Position numbers and translations under genes: made by a program | Shown: piece after piece, positions 21,946 to 32,339 of the stretch | How the letters are laid out: each line of letters opens with the position of its first letter | Position numbering within the stretch: position 1 is the first letter of the stretch | Notes under the pieces: model-generated | What the model was told of the DNA's origin: nothing | The model's input: the letters and a program-made list of their open reading frames with translations, nothing else | The model's database searches: none | Source of the DNA: Leguminivora glycinivorella | Lineage: Eukaryota; Arthropoda; Insecta; Lepidoptera; Tortricidae | Length of the DNA stretch: 64,000 nt | Assembly (NCBI RefSeq): GCF_023078275.1 | Contig: NC_062982.1 | Location: 8,134,501-8,198,500 of the forward strand | Direction of reading: 5' to 3'

Positions 21946-22067
21946 CAGGAGCCCGTTTCTCGAAAGGTACAAGCCTTGTATTACAAGTGCGCGAACTGTC
22001 AAATCGTATGGGTTTCCATGGAAACACACTTGTAATACAAGACTTGTACCTTTCGAGAAATGGGCCC
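21946..22067. mobile_element. Small MITE (~120 bp)
   Basis: The arms CCCGTTTCTCGAAAGGTACA and TGTACCTTTCGAGAAATGGG, continued by CTTGTATTACAAGTG, form inverted repeats of about 42 bp around a short core. Confidence 0.82.
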
Positions 22068-22384
22068 CTTGGTGAGATAAATGCGTCATAGAAACAGAAC
22101 ATTTTAAACTATTACAACCCTATATGAATTACAGACACCGGACGTAATAATGTATTGGAAACGTGCGTATAGGAGTGCTGACTTTCACAAATACACCTAA
22201 TCTTATGACATGCCAAACTTTTGCAAGCGGCAGCCGTTCAAATTTATTTGACAGCTGAATACGATTAATAATGTAGTGAAAAAGAGAAATTAATTAAGAA
22301 AACGTAGACTACCTTTATCTTATTACAACTTAGTCACTCGAGAGAACAACAATCGAACTTAGAGATTAAAGTACGCATCATTAA

Positions 22385-22572
22385 ACAGCGACCACGCCAA
22401 ATAATAGCCTAGCCGAAGTGACAATGATTGACGCTACCCACATCGAAACGCAGTCTGGCTGTCTCCGTCACTACAGCCGGCCCAGCCGAAGTGACAATCA
22501 TTGACTCTACTTGGCGATAGATAGCTACGAAATAAATATTAGCGTGAGCGTTTCGTGAGCGTTTGTGCATTT
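22385..22572. repeat. AGCCGAAGTGACAAT repeat, two partial units
   Basis: AGCCGAAGTGACAATGATTG and AGCCGAAGTGACAATCATTG occur within 90 bp, followed by the GATAGATAGCTACGAAATAA and GTGAGCGTTTGTGCAT phrases that also flank the mariner at the window start. Confidence 0.6.
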
Positions 22573-22574
22573 TC

Positions 22575-22985
22575 CCTTCACTAGCTCGGAAACACGTGTT
22601 TTGTCCTTTAATATAAGCGGGTAAAAACGCATTTTATCATGTGGGTAAAGTAATTTGACCTTGAATAAAGTGAAATTAACTGCTTTAAAATTGATAAATG
22701 TAGGTGAATCTAGTAATAAAGATGATTTACCACCTGTGGAACTACTGGAAGCAGCGATAAACGCATTTTTGCGTTGTAGTTTCCTCGCTGTAGTGAGGGG
22801 AAAAGTTTTGTGTTACACTCGGGTGCAAATGTATTTTACTTCTCGTGTGTTAAAAAACTCGCAAGTTCAGGATTCTATTTTCGAACCATTCGCTTCGCTC
22901 GTGGTTCAACTATAGGATCCTTTCACTTGCTCGTTTTTCAATTCCACACTCGGCGTTAAAATACAACTTTGCCCCCTTGTAGAAC
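22575..22985 (+). repeat. CTCGGAAACACGTGTTTTGT repeat, full copy
   Basis: It is the most complete copy of the element at 14036-14575. It has an 86-codon open frame (22655-22915) starting MTLNKVKLTAL, and the copy at 14355 starts with the same 11 residues. I see no known domain and treat the frame as incidental. Confidence 0.78.
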
Positions 22986-23071
22986 AAATAACTATTGCAC
23001 ACTGAACAATTCTGAGCGAACATCCTTCGTTCGTGCACCGATAAAGGTATAGGAAGTATAGGTAAGGGAAA

Positions 23072-23865
23072 ACGCAGCTAAGAGGATACGGTAGCGAAAA
23101 TGCTAAAATTGAAAGGAGCCCCCCTTTCGTTACGTGTTTTTGAATAAGGTCAATACGGATAAGTGTGTCATAAGGAGAAGTGTGTTTGGCCTCCACATTT
23201 GGCCGTTTTACTCATTGTTACAGGTGGTTTTGCGAGTTCATACTTTTGCTACACGTTCATACTTGCACTGAGTAGCAACTCACGATTATTAGTTAAGAGG
23301 ATACGGTAGCGAAAATGATAAGATGGGAAGGAGCCCCCCTTTCAACTTGGGAATTTTAGTTAAATATACAAGTGTGTTATACATAACTACGAGACAGTCG
23401 GGTTCTTGGTAGCGAAAGTGTTAACTAGATTTATAGAAAAAAAAATGTCCATTAAGAACAACTCAGTCAAAAGATATTTCAAAAAAATCTTTAAAATCGA
23501 GGTTCCGCTCTCGACTCTTTCCTCCTTCAAAACTTAATCAATCGGAACGAAATTTGAGAATCTGAATAACAATGAAACAATGTATATGTCGGACCGTTTA
23601 GCTTTTTTGGTTAATTGTTATCAATCTTGAGTATCACACCTTTTTTTGCGCCACAATGAAAAAGGCTGTTTTTGGAAATTTTTGATTGGCTCTATGTAGA
23701 GTCTTTACAAAGCAAAATATCAAAAAAATCAAAACGGTCCGACACAGATAAAAATAATAACAATCTGTGTTGAAAAAATCATTGCTCTATCTTCAAAAAC
23801 CAGGGAGGAAATAGTCGAGAGCGTTTGTATGGAGAATTGACCCCTACCGTATCATCTTAAGAAAC
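23072..23865 (+). repeat. Dispersed repeat G, fragment plus copy 2
   Basis: A 70-bp head fragment (AAGAGGATACGGTAGCGAAAA at 23072) is followed after about 150 bp by a full copy from 23290, ending CCTACCGTATCATCTTAAG. The full copy matches 19718-20234 over its length with indels. Confidence 0.78.
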
Positions 23866-24087
23866 GCAAGCGACTGGGACGTTGGCTAGACACCTTGCAT
23901 TCCCAACAGAAATACGTTTAAAGTGAAACACTAATGAAATTAATATTATTACTACCACGCCTATCAGTTACGGAAGGCGTCTAGGGAATGTCATGTGTCA
24001 AAAATTACTTTATAATGTAACTATTAGCGAATTTAATAAGTGTAAAAGAGTTGACCCTGTTTATAGGTACCTAGTGTAAGTACAGTG

Positions 24088-24517
24088 TACAGTCAACAAC
24101 ATAGAGCTATGAATACAAACAAAATGACAAAAATATGTATACAGAACTTTATTACTTGTACAGTTTGTACATTAAGGTGTGTATATGTCGCAGTAAGATA
24201 GATAAAGCCGTTATATAGTTATAACCCTAGGAATATAATTATACGTCGTAACATAGTTAAACGAAAGCACCGTCGCACTCCTAACTACAATCATTTCACT
24301 AAACTTAATCCAGTCATATAATTATATGACTGAACTAGTAACGTATTATATATTCCTAGTAAGATAGCAATTAATCGCTTTCGTTTAACTATGTTACGAC
24401 ATATAATTATATCCCTAGGGTTATAACTATATAACGGCTTTATCTATCTTACTGCGACATATACATATTTTTGGCACTTTTTATCTGTATTCACATCAGT
24501 CTGTGTTGTTGACTGTA
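24088..24517. mobile_element. MITE with long inverted repeats and TA duplication
   Basis: The element 24090-24515 is flanked by TA on each side. Ends CAGTCAACAACATAG and CTGTGTTGTTGACTG are inverted, and longer arms inside (GTCGCAGTAAGATAGATAAA / TTTATCTATCTTACTGCGAC, GTTATAACCCTAGG, GTAACATAGTTAAACGAAAG) make most of it fold back. TA target and ends suggest Tc1/mariner-type mobilisation; no coding part remains. Confidence 0.85.
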
Positions 24518-24589
24518 GGTACTTATTATAATTTATAGTTTATACTAAAAAAAAGAATTTAACTTAATAAAGAAAATGTGCAAATAAAG

Positions 24590-24622
24590 AATTTTACTTT
24601 ACTTTACTTTACTTTACTGTGA
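24590..24622. repeat. (TTTAC)n microsatellite
   Basis: About five TTTAC units, possibly the pentanucleotide tail of a lost LINE copy. Confidence 0.7.
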
Positions 24623-24914
24623 CCGTGACGCCATTTTTTCATATAAGTAACTATAATGTTCGTAATATTTATTTGGTAATATGGAGGATAGATATTGTTT
24701 ATTTTATTACAGATTCCCTTTCCTAGCAAGGAATTATGTTGTCCCGAACAATCTGTTCAGTAGTTTTTGAGTATATCGCGAACATACAAATAAATAGACA
24801 CAAAGACAGACGCTTACTTTAAGTGCCCCTTAAAGGTTAGTTTAGTGTTGATTTTTTAAATTCAATTATAGCCAGAAGCCAGAATGCCTAAACGAAAAAA
24901 AATAGAAAACGTCA

Positions 24915-25255
24915 TTTAATTACGATACAAGTGCGGAAAATAGGAAGTTCATGAAAAGAAGAATTTCCTTTTCGCACGTGTATCGTACGACGGTTTTCAG
25001 TTCAGATGGCCCTCTGAAGTTACGACCTGTGTGCGTAGCCGAACGCACAAACGCCCACGAAATGCTCACAATAATACCTTTTTCGTAGCTATCTATCTCT
25101 ATCGTTCTTGCGTATTGGCGCGACAGAGCTAGACTATATTTCTGCGGCGTTTCGGTGGCGTTTCGCGTCGCAGAAACGCCATTCGGCTACGGGGCCTGAC
25201 ATGAAATTAACCACTTTGCGCACTAGTGCGCGCAAAATGCACCATCTGTACTAAA
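24915..25255 (-). repeat. Diverged copy of the 6605-7135 element with a second repeat inside
   Basis: ACGATACAAGTGCGGAAAAT and TTTTCGCACGTGTATCGTAC match the 6605 element. Between 25015 and 25200 lies an inverted repeat whose arms contain CGTAGCCGAACG and CATTCGGCTACG, related to 36804-36961. Confidence 0.6.
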
Positions 25256-25264
25256 AATACACAT

Positions 25265-25390
25265 ACATAAATACGCCTGTATTCCATAAAAGGGTAGGCA
25301 GAGCATATGAAACTACTCAGGTTTCTGTGCCACTCTTGGCAAATAAGGGATTGAAAGAAAACGAAACTGTGACATTGCAGTAAAAGGTTG
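25265..25390. repeat. Dispersed repeat H, copy 2
   Basis: It matches 20515-20655, including GGCAAATAAGGGATTGAAAG and CTGTGACATTGCAGT. Confidence 0.7.
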
Positions 25391-25394
25391 CCAT

Positions 25395-25812
25395 ATCCTC
25401 TCGCTTACACCACAATAAAAATAATATCGTCACTACTTTTAAAAAAACTTGTATCTTCGTCTGTCAATGAAAAGAAAATTGTAGTGAGTATGTATGGAAT
25501 GCTAGACTTACTGCGTTTTAACTTTGAGGAGCAGCGTAAGATACGAGATTTTTTCAAAGTAGTGACGATATATCGAAATAGCCCACGTTGCTTTTCATAG
25601 AATCTGTTATCCTGAGAGATCGTCTGTTTTCATTTGGCATTAGCTGATCGATTGTTAGTTTGACTAGGTCCCTAGATAGTTGTGAAAGTGGTTGATTGAA
25701 GCATGTCGGCATTTTACCGGAATCGGAGTTGATTTATTTTATCTCCTAAGGGGAATACAGAAAGGGAAATATTGTAAGTTTATAAAATACCAATTTTAGA
25801 TTTTGAGTTTCT
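25395..25812. other. Nothing recognised
   Basis: A 70-codon plus-strand frame (25388-25600) shows no recognisable domain. Confidence 0.45.
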
Positions 25813-25814
25813 CT

Positions 25815-25918
25815 GTTTTTAACCCCCGACACACAAACGACGGGGTGTTATAAGTTTGACGTGTCTGTCTGTTTGTCTATCTGTCTGTGTTTGTGTCTGT
25901 GGCATCGTAGCTCCCGAA
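25815..25918 (+). repeat. Repeat I, left half (interrupted)
   Basis: AACCCCCGACACACAAACGA, TTATAAGTTTGACGTGTCTG and GCATCGTAGCTCCCGAAC match the uninterrupted copy at 32826-33060, which continues directly into GATGAACCGATTTAGAT. Here that continuation appears only at about 26622, so about 700 bp was inserted. Confidence 0.8.
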
Positions 25919-26164
25919 CTATTAGCGGTCGGCGCAGTCACACACTCGTTCTCGTTCCAAACCGTTCACGCTCGCCGATCCTATACTGAACTAAACGAGC
26001 AAAGACCGATTCACAGAGCACGGAAAGATTCAGTTCATTTCGGTCATTGATGGGATTTTATTCCTAACAGTTCATAGTTCGTGAACGACAAGAGCCTAAG
26101 TGACTGACTAGCGGTAATTTACAGAATTTTCGAATAGTGAATGACTTTTCTGCTTTGTTTTCAG

Positions 26165-26554
26165 AGCGCTGAGGCCGCTAGCGACGCTATCATATTCCAG
26201 CGATGCTATCAATTATTCAACTATAGTGTCTACAATAGGTTAGTATTTTTTTTTATCTAACAAATAATAGTACATTGTGCAACAAGGGGAGAAAGTTGAA
26301 TATTACTAACGAGAGTAAGTTAAATTGCGATGGCTTGCTGGAGCATGCGCAGCATTTTTTTATAATACTTTATTATAATATTTCCAAAATTCGATAAAGA
26401 TGAAGAGTTTTTCGCGATCGCCGGCGTAACAAAGCGCATCAAAGTATTCGAATACGAGGCGGTTGTTCGCGACGCTGTCGACGTCCACTACCCTTGCGCG
26501 GAGATGCAGTGCGCGCACAAGATCAGCTGCGTGTCGTGGAACGCGTACCACAAG
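26165..26554 (+). pseudogene. COP1: COP1 (E3 ubiquitin ligase) gene fragment, two exons with a broken acceptor
   Basis: Two adjacent exons of COP1 are recognisable. COP1 is a RING/WD40 E3 ubiquitin ligase subunit conserved in animals and plants; these exons lie at the start of its WD40 propeller. Exon 1 (26165-26238) follows a pyrimidine tract ending TTTTCAG, encodes ALRPLATLSYSSD...STIVSTI and ends before GTTAGT. Exon 2 (26388-26554) encodes EFDKDEEFFAIAGVTKRIKV, then DAVDVHYP and KISCVSWNAYHK, and ends before GTAGTG. The split Glu codon joins in phase across a 149-base intron. The bases before exon 2 are TTTCCAA, where TTTCCAG is expected, so the acceptor AG is AA. No other COP1 exon was found, and the block interrupts a dispersed repeat. 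A decayed duplicate or captured fragment is most likely; a live gene with a sequence error is the alternative. Confidence 0.8.
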
Positions 26555-26617
26555 GTAGTGTAGTAGGTGCAAAGACACTTGTAACTTCCTATAGACAAGT
26601 AAAGTCTAAGAAAAAAA

Positions 26618-26780
26618 GAGGATGAACCGATTTAGATTAAGTTTTTTTTCTTTGAAAGCTGAATAATTCGGGAGTGTTCTTAGCCATGTTGCATGGAAAT
26701 CAGTCCCCTATGTCGGGTTTTTTTTTTTTCGAAATTTAATTTTGTGGTTATAATATTGTATATAAACTTCAATTTAGTTT
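26618..26780 (+). repeat. Repeat I, right half
   Basis: It resumes at GATGAACCGATTTAGAT and runs through TCGGGAGTG to AATTTTGTGGTTA, matching the second half of 32826-33060. Confidence 0.78.
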
Positions 26781-26784
26781 AAAC

Positions 26785-27160
26785 TGTGGATGTACATTTT
26801 GATAGCATGCCTTAATTAGAGAACAGAGTAATATTTTTATTTCGCTCGTACATTTTTCAGAACACCCTTTATCCCTTAATTGGGCAGGAGCATGTCAAAA
26901 TTTAGCCAATTTTTAATCCGGTCAAAATAGATAAAGCTCGAAACAGGATGGGAAATACTAAAGCTGGTAGTGAATGCCTTCTGGCTTTAAGTTCGCATTT
27001 TGTACAATTTGTGCTGTGTAATAAAGTTTAAGTAAATAAATAAATAAACATGAATGTAACGACTACAACCCTGATTAAAATTCAGGTCAGCAGCGTTTTA
27101 AAAGTGAAATAAATCAATCAGGCCTTGAAAAAGACTGTACACTTAAGTATCCGAATTAAA
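26785..27160. other. Nothing recognised
   Basis: AT-rich with an AAATA-type run near 27030. No gene seen. Confidence 0.5.
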
Positions 27161-27164
27161 TTAA

Positions 27165-27395
27165 TTTTTCAGTACAGATGGTGTTTTTTTTACGCACTAG
27201 TGCGAGAAGTGGTTCATTATATGCCAGGTCGAAACTTCGGAGGCTCATCTGTACTGAAAAACGTCGTACGATACACGTGCGAAAATGAAATTCGTAACTC
27301 GTGTCGATTTAAAACACTCCCTTCGGTCGTGTTTTAATTTATCGCCACTCGTTTCGAACTTCCTTTTTTCGCACTTGTATCGTAATGTACTATTA
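27165..27395. mobile_element. Single copy of the 6605-type palindromic element
   Basis: It contains TTCAGTACAGATGGTG, GCACTAGTGCGAGAAGTGG, CGTCGTACGATACACGTGCG and ends CGCACTTGTATCGTAATGTA. Confidence 0.75.
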
Positions 27396-27432
27396 TCACA
27401 TCGAAACACAAATGAATCTTTTTTAGCTATTT

Positions 27433-27786
27433 ACTTACAGCAAGACAAAGCGCTGGTAGCCTAGCGGTAAGTGCGTGCGACTTTCGTTCTGGAGGTCGCG
27501 GGTTCGAACCCCGGCTCGCACCAATGAGTTATTCACTTATGTGCGAAATGTCATTTGATATTTGCCAGTCGCTTTTCGGTGAAGGAAAACATCGTGAGGA
27601 AACCGGACTAATTCCAATAAGGTTTAGTTACCCTTCGGGTTGGAAGGTCAGATGGCAGTCGCTTTTATAAAACTAGTGCCTACGCCAAATCTTGGGATTA
27701 GTTGTCAAAGCGGACCCCAGGCTCCCATGAGCCGTGGCAAATGCCGGGATAACGCAAGGAGGATGATAACTTACAGCAAGACAAAG
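27433..27786 (+). mobile_element. SINE family B with a perfect 18-bp target duplication
   Basis: The element body is 27451-27768. Its tRNA-like head has an A-box region GGTAGCCTAGCGGTAAGTGC and B box GGTTCGAACCC, followed by a body with GAGGAAACCGGACTAATTCC and GCGGACCCCAGGCTCCCATG and a GGATGAT end. The flanks are an exact 18-bp duplication, ACTTACAGCAAGACAAAG, at 27433-27450 and 27769-27786. A perfect long duplication indicates recent LINE-machinery insertion. Confidence 0.93.
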
Positions 27787-27845
27787 TGGGTTTTCACACT
27801 TGTAAAATCGTCAACGCATTTAACGGACTATAATTTGTACCTTTA

Positions 27846-28076
27846 GGCACTGGTCCCACCGCGAGCTAGTAAGCTATGAGCTATCGGCTATAATAACGAA
27901 CAAAAGATAAGCACTCCCGTGCAAATAAAAGAGACACGTCGATTTTGATAGCTCACCGCTGGGCGAGTAACTATAAATATCGCTGTGTCTTTTTTATTCG
28001 ACCGGGAGTGATTATCTTTTGTTCGTTTTTATAGCCGATAGCTCATAGCTTACTAGCTCGCGGTGGGACCAGTACT
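27846..28076. mobile_element. MITE with ~65-bp inverted repeats
   Basis: The ends GCACTGGTCCCACCGCGAGC and GCTCGCGGTGGGACCAGTAC are inverted, with arms extending through AGCTATCGGCTATAA and GAACAAAAGATAA. No coding part. I could not fix a target duplication. Confidence 0.82.
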
Positions 28077-28334
28077 TAAAAAAACGTAAACCAATAATTT
28101 GTACATTTTCGGATAGTTACGACATGTCTTGGTTAACCAACCAAGCGGACCTGTCACTGAGCGACCTGTTTTTAACCTCTTTATTTGGTAGTGTAATCTT
28201 TTCATTTACCGTTTAACGGTTTTTAACTCCTTATTTGGTCGTGAAATATTTAAACAGGCCCCCTAGCCGAATGGCATATCAACGACGCGAAATGAAAACG
28301 AAACGCCGCAAAAGGTAATCTGGCTCTGTCGTTC

Positions 28335-28910
28335 TCTTTAAAAATCTACACTTAGTTGTCCTAGGTACTAACTATAGTACCAATTTGTCGGGTTCGATCA
28401 AGTTCCAAATTTAAGCCTTATGAGGCTATGTCCCTTCTCTTTGAAATCTACGTAAATGTCTTAGGTACTACCAAATGTAGTGCCAATTGCCGGGTTCGAC
28501 TAACTAACTCGCACTCAATATACTACCAGATATGCAACACGCTCATCGAATGTACGGCATGTCTATTATCAACTATCACTTAGCGGAATAGTTTCCAAAA
28601 CTCTCTAGAAATCGCTTTGGTATATGGATGTTCATTAAACATTCGTTGTCGACACACGAGTGATTGCCGGGAATTTAATATGTGATAAGTACCTAGTAGG
28701 AAGATGGGTCGTGGTTGAATGGAAAGTAGTACAATGGTGGTAAAACTTAATCGGGATGGGGAAAATCTAAATAAAAGGTGATGTCTATTATGTAACTATA
28801 TGATTCGCTGTGTAAGAGGCCAATCAATATCATAGTCCGATAGTTATTTAAAGAGATAGTTACAATGTAAGTTTATGGTTTATGAAACAGTTTGGAGTGA
28901 ACTAAAATAT
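28335..28910. other. Nothing recognised
   Basis: No supported gene. A short duplicated phrase around GGTACTA...GCCAATT...CGGGTTCGA occurs near 28370-28400 and 28465-28500. Confidence 0.45.
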
Positions 28911-28924
28911 GTATAAATGAACTA

Positions 28925-29100
28925 TCTTTTTCACGCGGCTTCGCCCGCTTACTACTCTAATCTTCTCATACACATTTTGGACTCCCATTAGGAGTGAATT
29001 TTGAAAAATCCTTTCTTAGTGCTCCTCTACACCTTATAAGGAACCTACGTGCCGGAATCTCTAGGACCAGCGGTTTCGGCCGTGCGTTGATATGTCAGTC
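28925..29100 (-). repeat. Fragment of repeat J
   Basis: On the minus strand it reads TGACATATCAACGCACGGCC, GAAACCGCTGGTCCTAGAGA and AAAGGATTTTTCAAAATTCA, the head of the units tandemly repeated at 34450-35640. Confidence 0.78.
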
Positions 29101-29102
29101 AG

Positions 29103-29346
29103 TTTTCTTACACAGATTGACTGAGGCCCACGGTAAGCCCAAGAAGGCTTGTGTTGTGGGTACTCAGACAACGATATATATAATTACAATATAATATATA
29201 AATACTTATAAATACATAGAAAACATCCATGACTCAGGAACAAATATCTGTGCTCATCACACAAATAAATGCCCTTACCGGAAATCGAACACGGGACCGC
29301 AGCGTAGCAGGCAGGGTCACTACCGACTGCGCCAGACCGGTTGTCA
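29103..29346 (-). mobile_element. SINE family A
   Basis: Minus-strand copy with head GGTCTGGCGCAGTCGGTAGT and the standard body and 3' end. The B box is mutated (GTGTTCGATTTCC), so this copy is probably silent. Confidence 0.85.
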
Positions 29347-29599
29347 AACATAACATATATTTAGATTTCATACCTACTTAAGAAATGTAACCAAATGTGC
29401 ACAATACGAAGTTTTCTACAATTTTAACGAGTTATTCATGTTCATTATGAAATGCTCATATTATTTTCTAATAATAGTATATTATTATACTTGCAAACAC
29501 GTACGACATAAATATTGGTATAAATGTATTAAAACTTTGGTACAAGTAATTGGAGTTGCAGTGTTGTTGTTCCAATCTCGTATGAACAAAATGTGATTT

Positions 29600-29865
29600 G
29601 TATTTTTTTTTAATACTACGTCGGTGGCAAACAAGCATACGGCCCGCCTGATGTAAAGCGGTCACCGTAACCTATGGATGCCTGCTACTCAAACAGTGTC
29701 ATATGTGCGTTGCCACCCCATTAGAAACTTGTACATTCCCTTTTGCTGTGTTAAGTACACAGCAAAAAGGAGTGTACAAGTTCTAAGGAGGGTTCGGGTT
29801 GCCGACGACTCAAAGGACAATAGACGGAACAAGTTAGTTCCGTAAGTAGGTACTTCCCCATTTGG
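29600..29865 (-). repeat. Dispersed repeat K, copy 1
   Basis: On the minus strand it runs from TACGGAACTAACTTGTTCCG to TTTGCCACCGACGTAGTATT plus an A tail. An internal hairpin pairs GAACTTGTACACTCC with GGGAATGTACAAGTTTC around TGCTGTGT/ACACAGCA. Other copies are at 41165-41425 and 43463-43722. The A tail suggests a retroposed element. Confidence 0.8.
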
Positions 29866-30009
29866 GCTCTGCTCTAGATTCGAGCGAGACTCATATCATT
29901 CGCTATGCTTGTATGGTTCGTGTTTAGATAGTTTTGAGCACCTTGGGCGTTCTGGTAGGTCTATATTGTTTTCCAACATAAAAGACTTATAAGGGACATC
30001 TTTCACTGG

Positions 30010-30130
30010 TTTTATTTATTTATTTATTTAATCTTTGTTGCACAACAAATAAAGGTACAAATGGAGGACTTAATGCTTCAAGACATTCTCTACCAGTCAA
30101 CCAATGGGCTAAACCAGAAAGATTAAGTAG
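30010..30130 (-). mobile_element. Probable LINE 3' end
   Basis: TTTATTTATTTATTTAATCT then ACATTCTCTACCAGTCAACC and GGCTAAACCAGAAAG match the block at 20690-20830. Confidence 0.45.
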
Positions 30131-30134
30131 GTGC

Positions 30135-30625
30135 AGTGTCTTAATAAAAAGAGGAAAAGGAAACTGTAACCAAACATACTTGGACCAAGTGAAAGAAAAA
30201 GTGAATGTCGTGTCGTATCAGGCTGTCAAAGAAAAAGCCCAGGGAAGACATAGCTGGAGATTGCTTCACCGACAAGAGCCCAGCTCTTCAATTTATGATG
30301 ATGAACCAAACTAAATTATGGATAGATGAATATAGGTATACTATACATATTCAAGATAAACTGAGCGTTCAACTCATTTGCGAATTGAATAAGTATAGGA
30401 CTATTTGTGTAATGTGAATTTATTATTTAAAGAAAAAGCCTTTTCTTTGTACTATGCACATGAAATGGATGATAAATGAATTGCTACGAAACTAAAATTA
30501 ACATTCGTAAATTTCGTAACAATACTAGTGTATACGTCAAATGCAGGCTGAACCTTAAAAAGAAAGCTGTCATTTCCATACCATACTTTGATACTTTGTA
30601 TTTTGATATTTATAAGCTAGCTTAT
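30135..30625. other. Nothing recognised
   Basis: A 70-codon plus-strand frame (30205-30417) has no recognisable domain. Confidence 0.45.
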
Positions 30626-30629
30626 CCAT

Positions 30630-30862
30630 ACCAAATATTATAAATGGGAAAGTGTGTGTGTCTGTTTGTTTGTCCGTCTTTCACGGCAAAAGGGAGCGAC
30701 GTATTGGCGTGTATTTTTGAAATGGAGATAGTTGAAAGGGTGAAGATTGACATATGCTACTTTTTGTCTTTTCTAACCCCCCCTCCCTAAAATGGGGGGT
30801 GGAATTTAATATGAAACATTCTGCAATTTTCGAATTTAACACGGCGGGAAAAAGCTAGTACA
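30630..30862 (+). repeat. Repeat L, copy 1
   Basis: It starts TATTATAAATGGGAAAGTGT with a TGTC-type run, continues GGAGCGACGTATTGGCGTG, GGAGATAGTTGAAAGGGTG and ends GGAAAAAGCTAGT. This is a common lepidopteran repeat; an inverted partial copy is at 31010-31150. Confidence 0.75.
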
Positions 30863-31004
30863 TTATATTTCACAATAATAACTCTAGTTATTTTATTTAA
30901 TATTTCATTTTACCTGTGACATCTGTCTCGTAAGATGTCTATTAGAAGATATACTCGTAACAGAGCCCTCAGTATCAATTTCATATAAAATTTTTATAGA
31001 CTGA

Positions 31005-31150
31005 CTTGTATTTGCCCGCGGCTTCGCTCGCGTTAGAAAGAGACAAAAAGTAGCCTATGTCACTCTCCGTCCCTTCAACTATCTCCACCTAAGACGGACA
31101 AACAAACAGACACACACACTTTCCCATTTATAATATTAGTATGGATGTAT
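31005..31150 (-). repeat. Repeat L, partial inverted copy
   Basis: TTGCCCGCGGCTTCGCTCGC, AAAAAGTAGCCTATGTCACT and ACACACACTTTCCCATTTAT are the reverse complement of repeat L, with an internal deletion. Confidence 0.72.
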
Positions 31151-31154
31151 TTGT

Positions 31155-31750
31155 TTAGATAATCTGTGTGTCCGTCCTTCTTGGCGAGTTTTTTAAAATG
31201 CCATGCAACAATTTTATTATAAACAAGAATAATTTTACTGAAAAGTTTAGAAACGATTTTTTGTAAAATAATACATAAAATATAGTAGCTCTCTAGATCC
31301 ATCCTTAATTTTGTCTAGACTTTCGGCACGAATCATTCCAAAATACTATTCCACAGACCCTAAAAACTTGTTTTTCAGCGGATAAAGCTATTTAATGAGC
31401 AAATAGATCAAGACTAAAGAAACAACAAGAAATAAACACATTTATGGCGCCACGACGCCGCGAGAATAAAATTAGTATTTTCTTTTCTCTGAAATAGACC
31501 TCAATAAAAATCCTAACTTAAAAATTTCTGAAGAATCAGTAGAAAGTAGATTGCGTAAGGCGTTATTGAAATACGAGTAAATTCAATGTTTGCCTAAATT
31601 TGAAATACTTGGATTCAATTTGCTCTATTTCTTTCATGTCTTTATGTTAGCAACTATTTAATTAACTTTTTTACAAAGTCGGTGAAATGAAAGTGTCAAA
31701 AAGTAGTAATTTGTAGGCATTTCCGGATTTTGTTCCTTTGAGGTCAATAT
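31155..31750. other. Nothing recognised
   Basis: AT-rich, no supported feature. Confidence 0.5.
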
Positions 31751-31751
31751 T

Positions 31752-32106
31752 CAAAAAAAAAACATTCATCATCCTCCTTGCGTTATCCCGGCATTCGCCG
31801 CGGCTCTTGGGAGCCTGGGTTCCGCTTTGACAACTAATCCCAAGATTTGGCATAGGCACTAGTTTTACGAAAGCGACTGCCATCTTACCTTCCAACCCGA
31901 AGGGTAACTAGGCCTTATTGGAATTAGTCCGGTTTCCTCACGATGTTCTCCTTCACCGAAAAGCGACTGGCAAATATCAAATGACATTTCGCACATATTC
32001 CGAAAAACTCATTGGTACGATCCGGGGTTCAAACCCGTGACCTCCGGATTGAAAGTCGCACCGCTCTTACCGCTGGGCGACCAGCGCTTTTCCAAAAAAA
32101 AAAACA
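31752..32106 (-). mobile_element. SINE family B with A-rich target duplication
   Basis: Minus-strand full copy: head near 32089 (GCGCTGGTCGCCCAGCGGTA), body and GGATGATG end near 31767. CAAAAAAAA...ACATT occurs on both sides (about 31752 and 32092), fitting a target duplication. The B box reads GGTTTGAACCC. Confidence 0.86.
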
Positions 32107-32261
32107 TTATCTACAAAAACATTTATTTTCTAATGTCAATCCAATTTAGAAGACTCAAAAAAGAGGCAAGCGAATGATGACACTTACAATTAGGTAAAAA
32201 ACAACATGGAATTAACAATTACCCTTAAAATAAAGGGCTATACAGCTCCCATTGATCTATA

Positions 32262-32335
32262 TGGTACCAAATTTATCGGTCTAGATGCCGTGAGTTCATA
32301 TTTCACCCAGGACGCTAATTTTCTACTTTTTAATT
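32262..32335 (+). repeat. Decayed copy of the tRNA-like unit
   Basis: TATCGGTCTAGATGCCGTGAG, TTCATATTTCACCCAGGACG and TTTTCTACTTTTTAATTGAT match the 3' half of the tRNA-like unit at 11939-12030 with many changes. Confidence 0.5.
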
Positions 32336-32339
32336 GATA

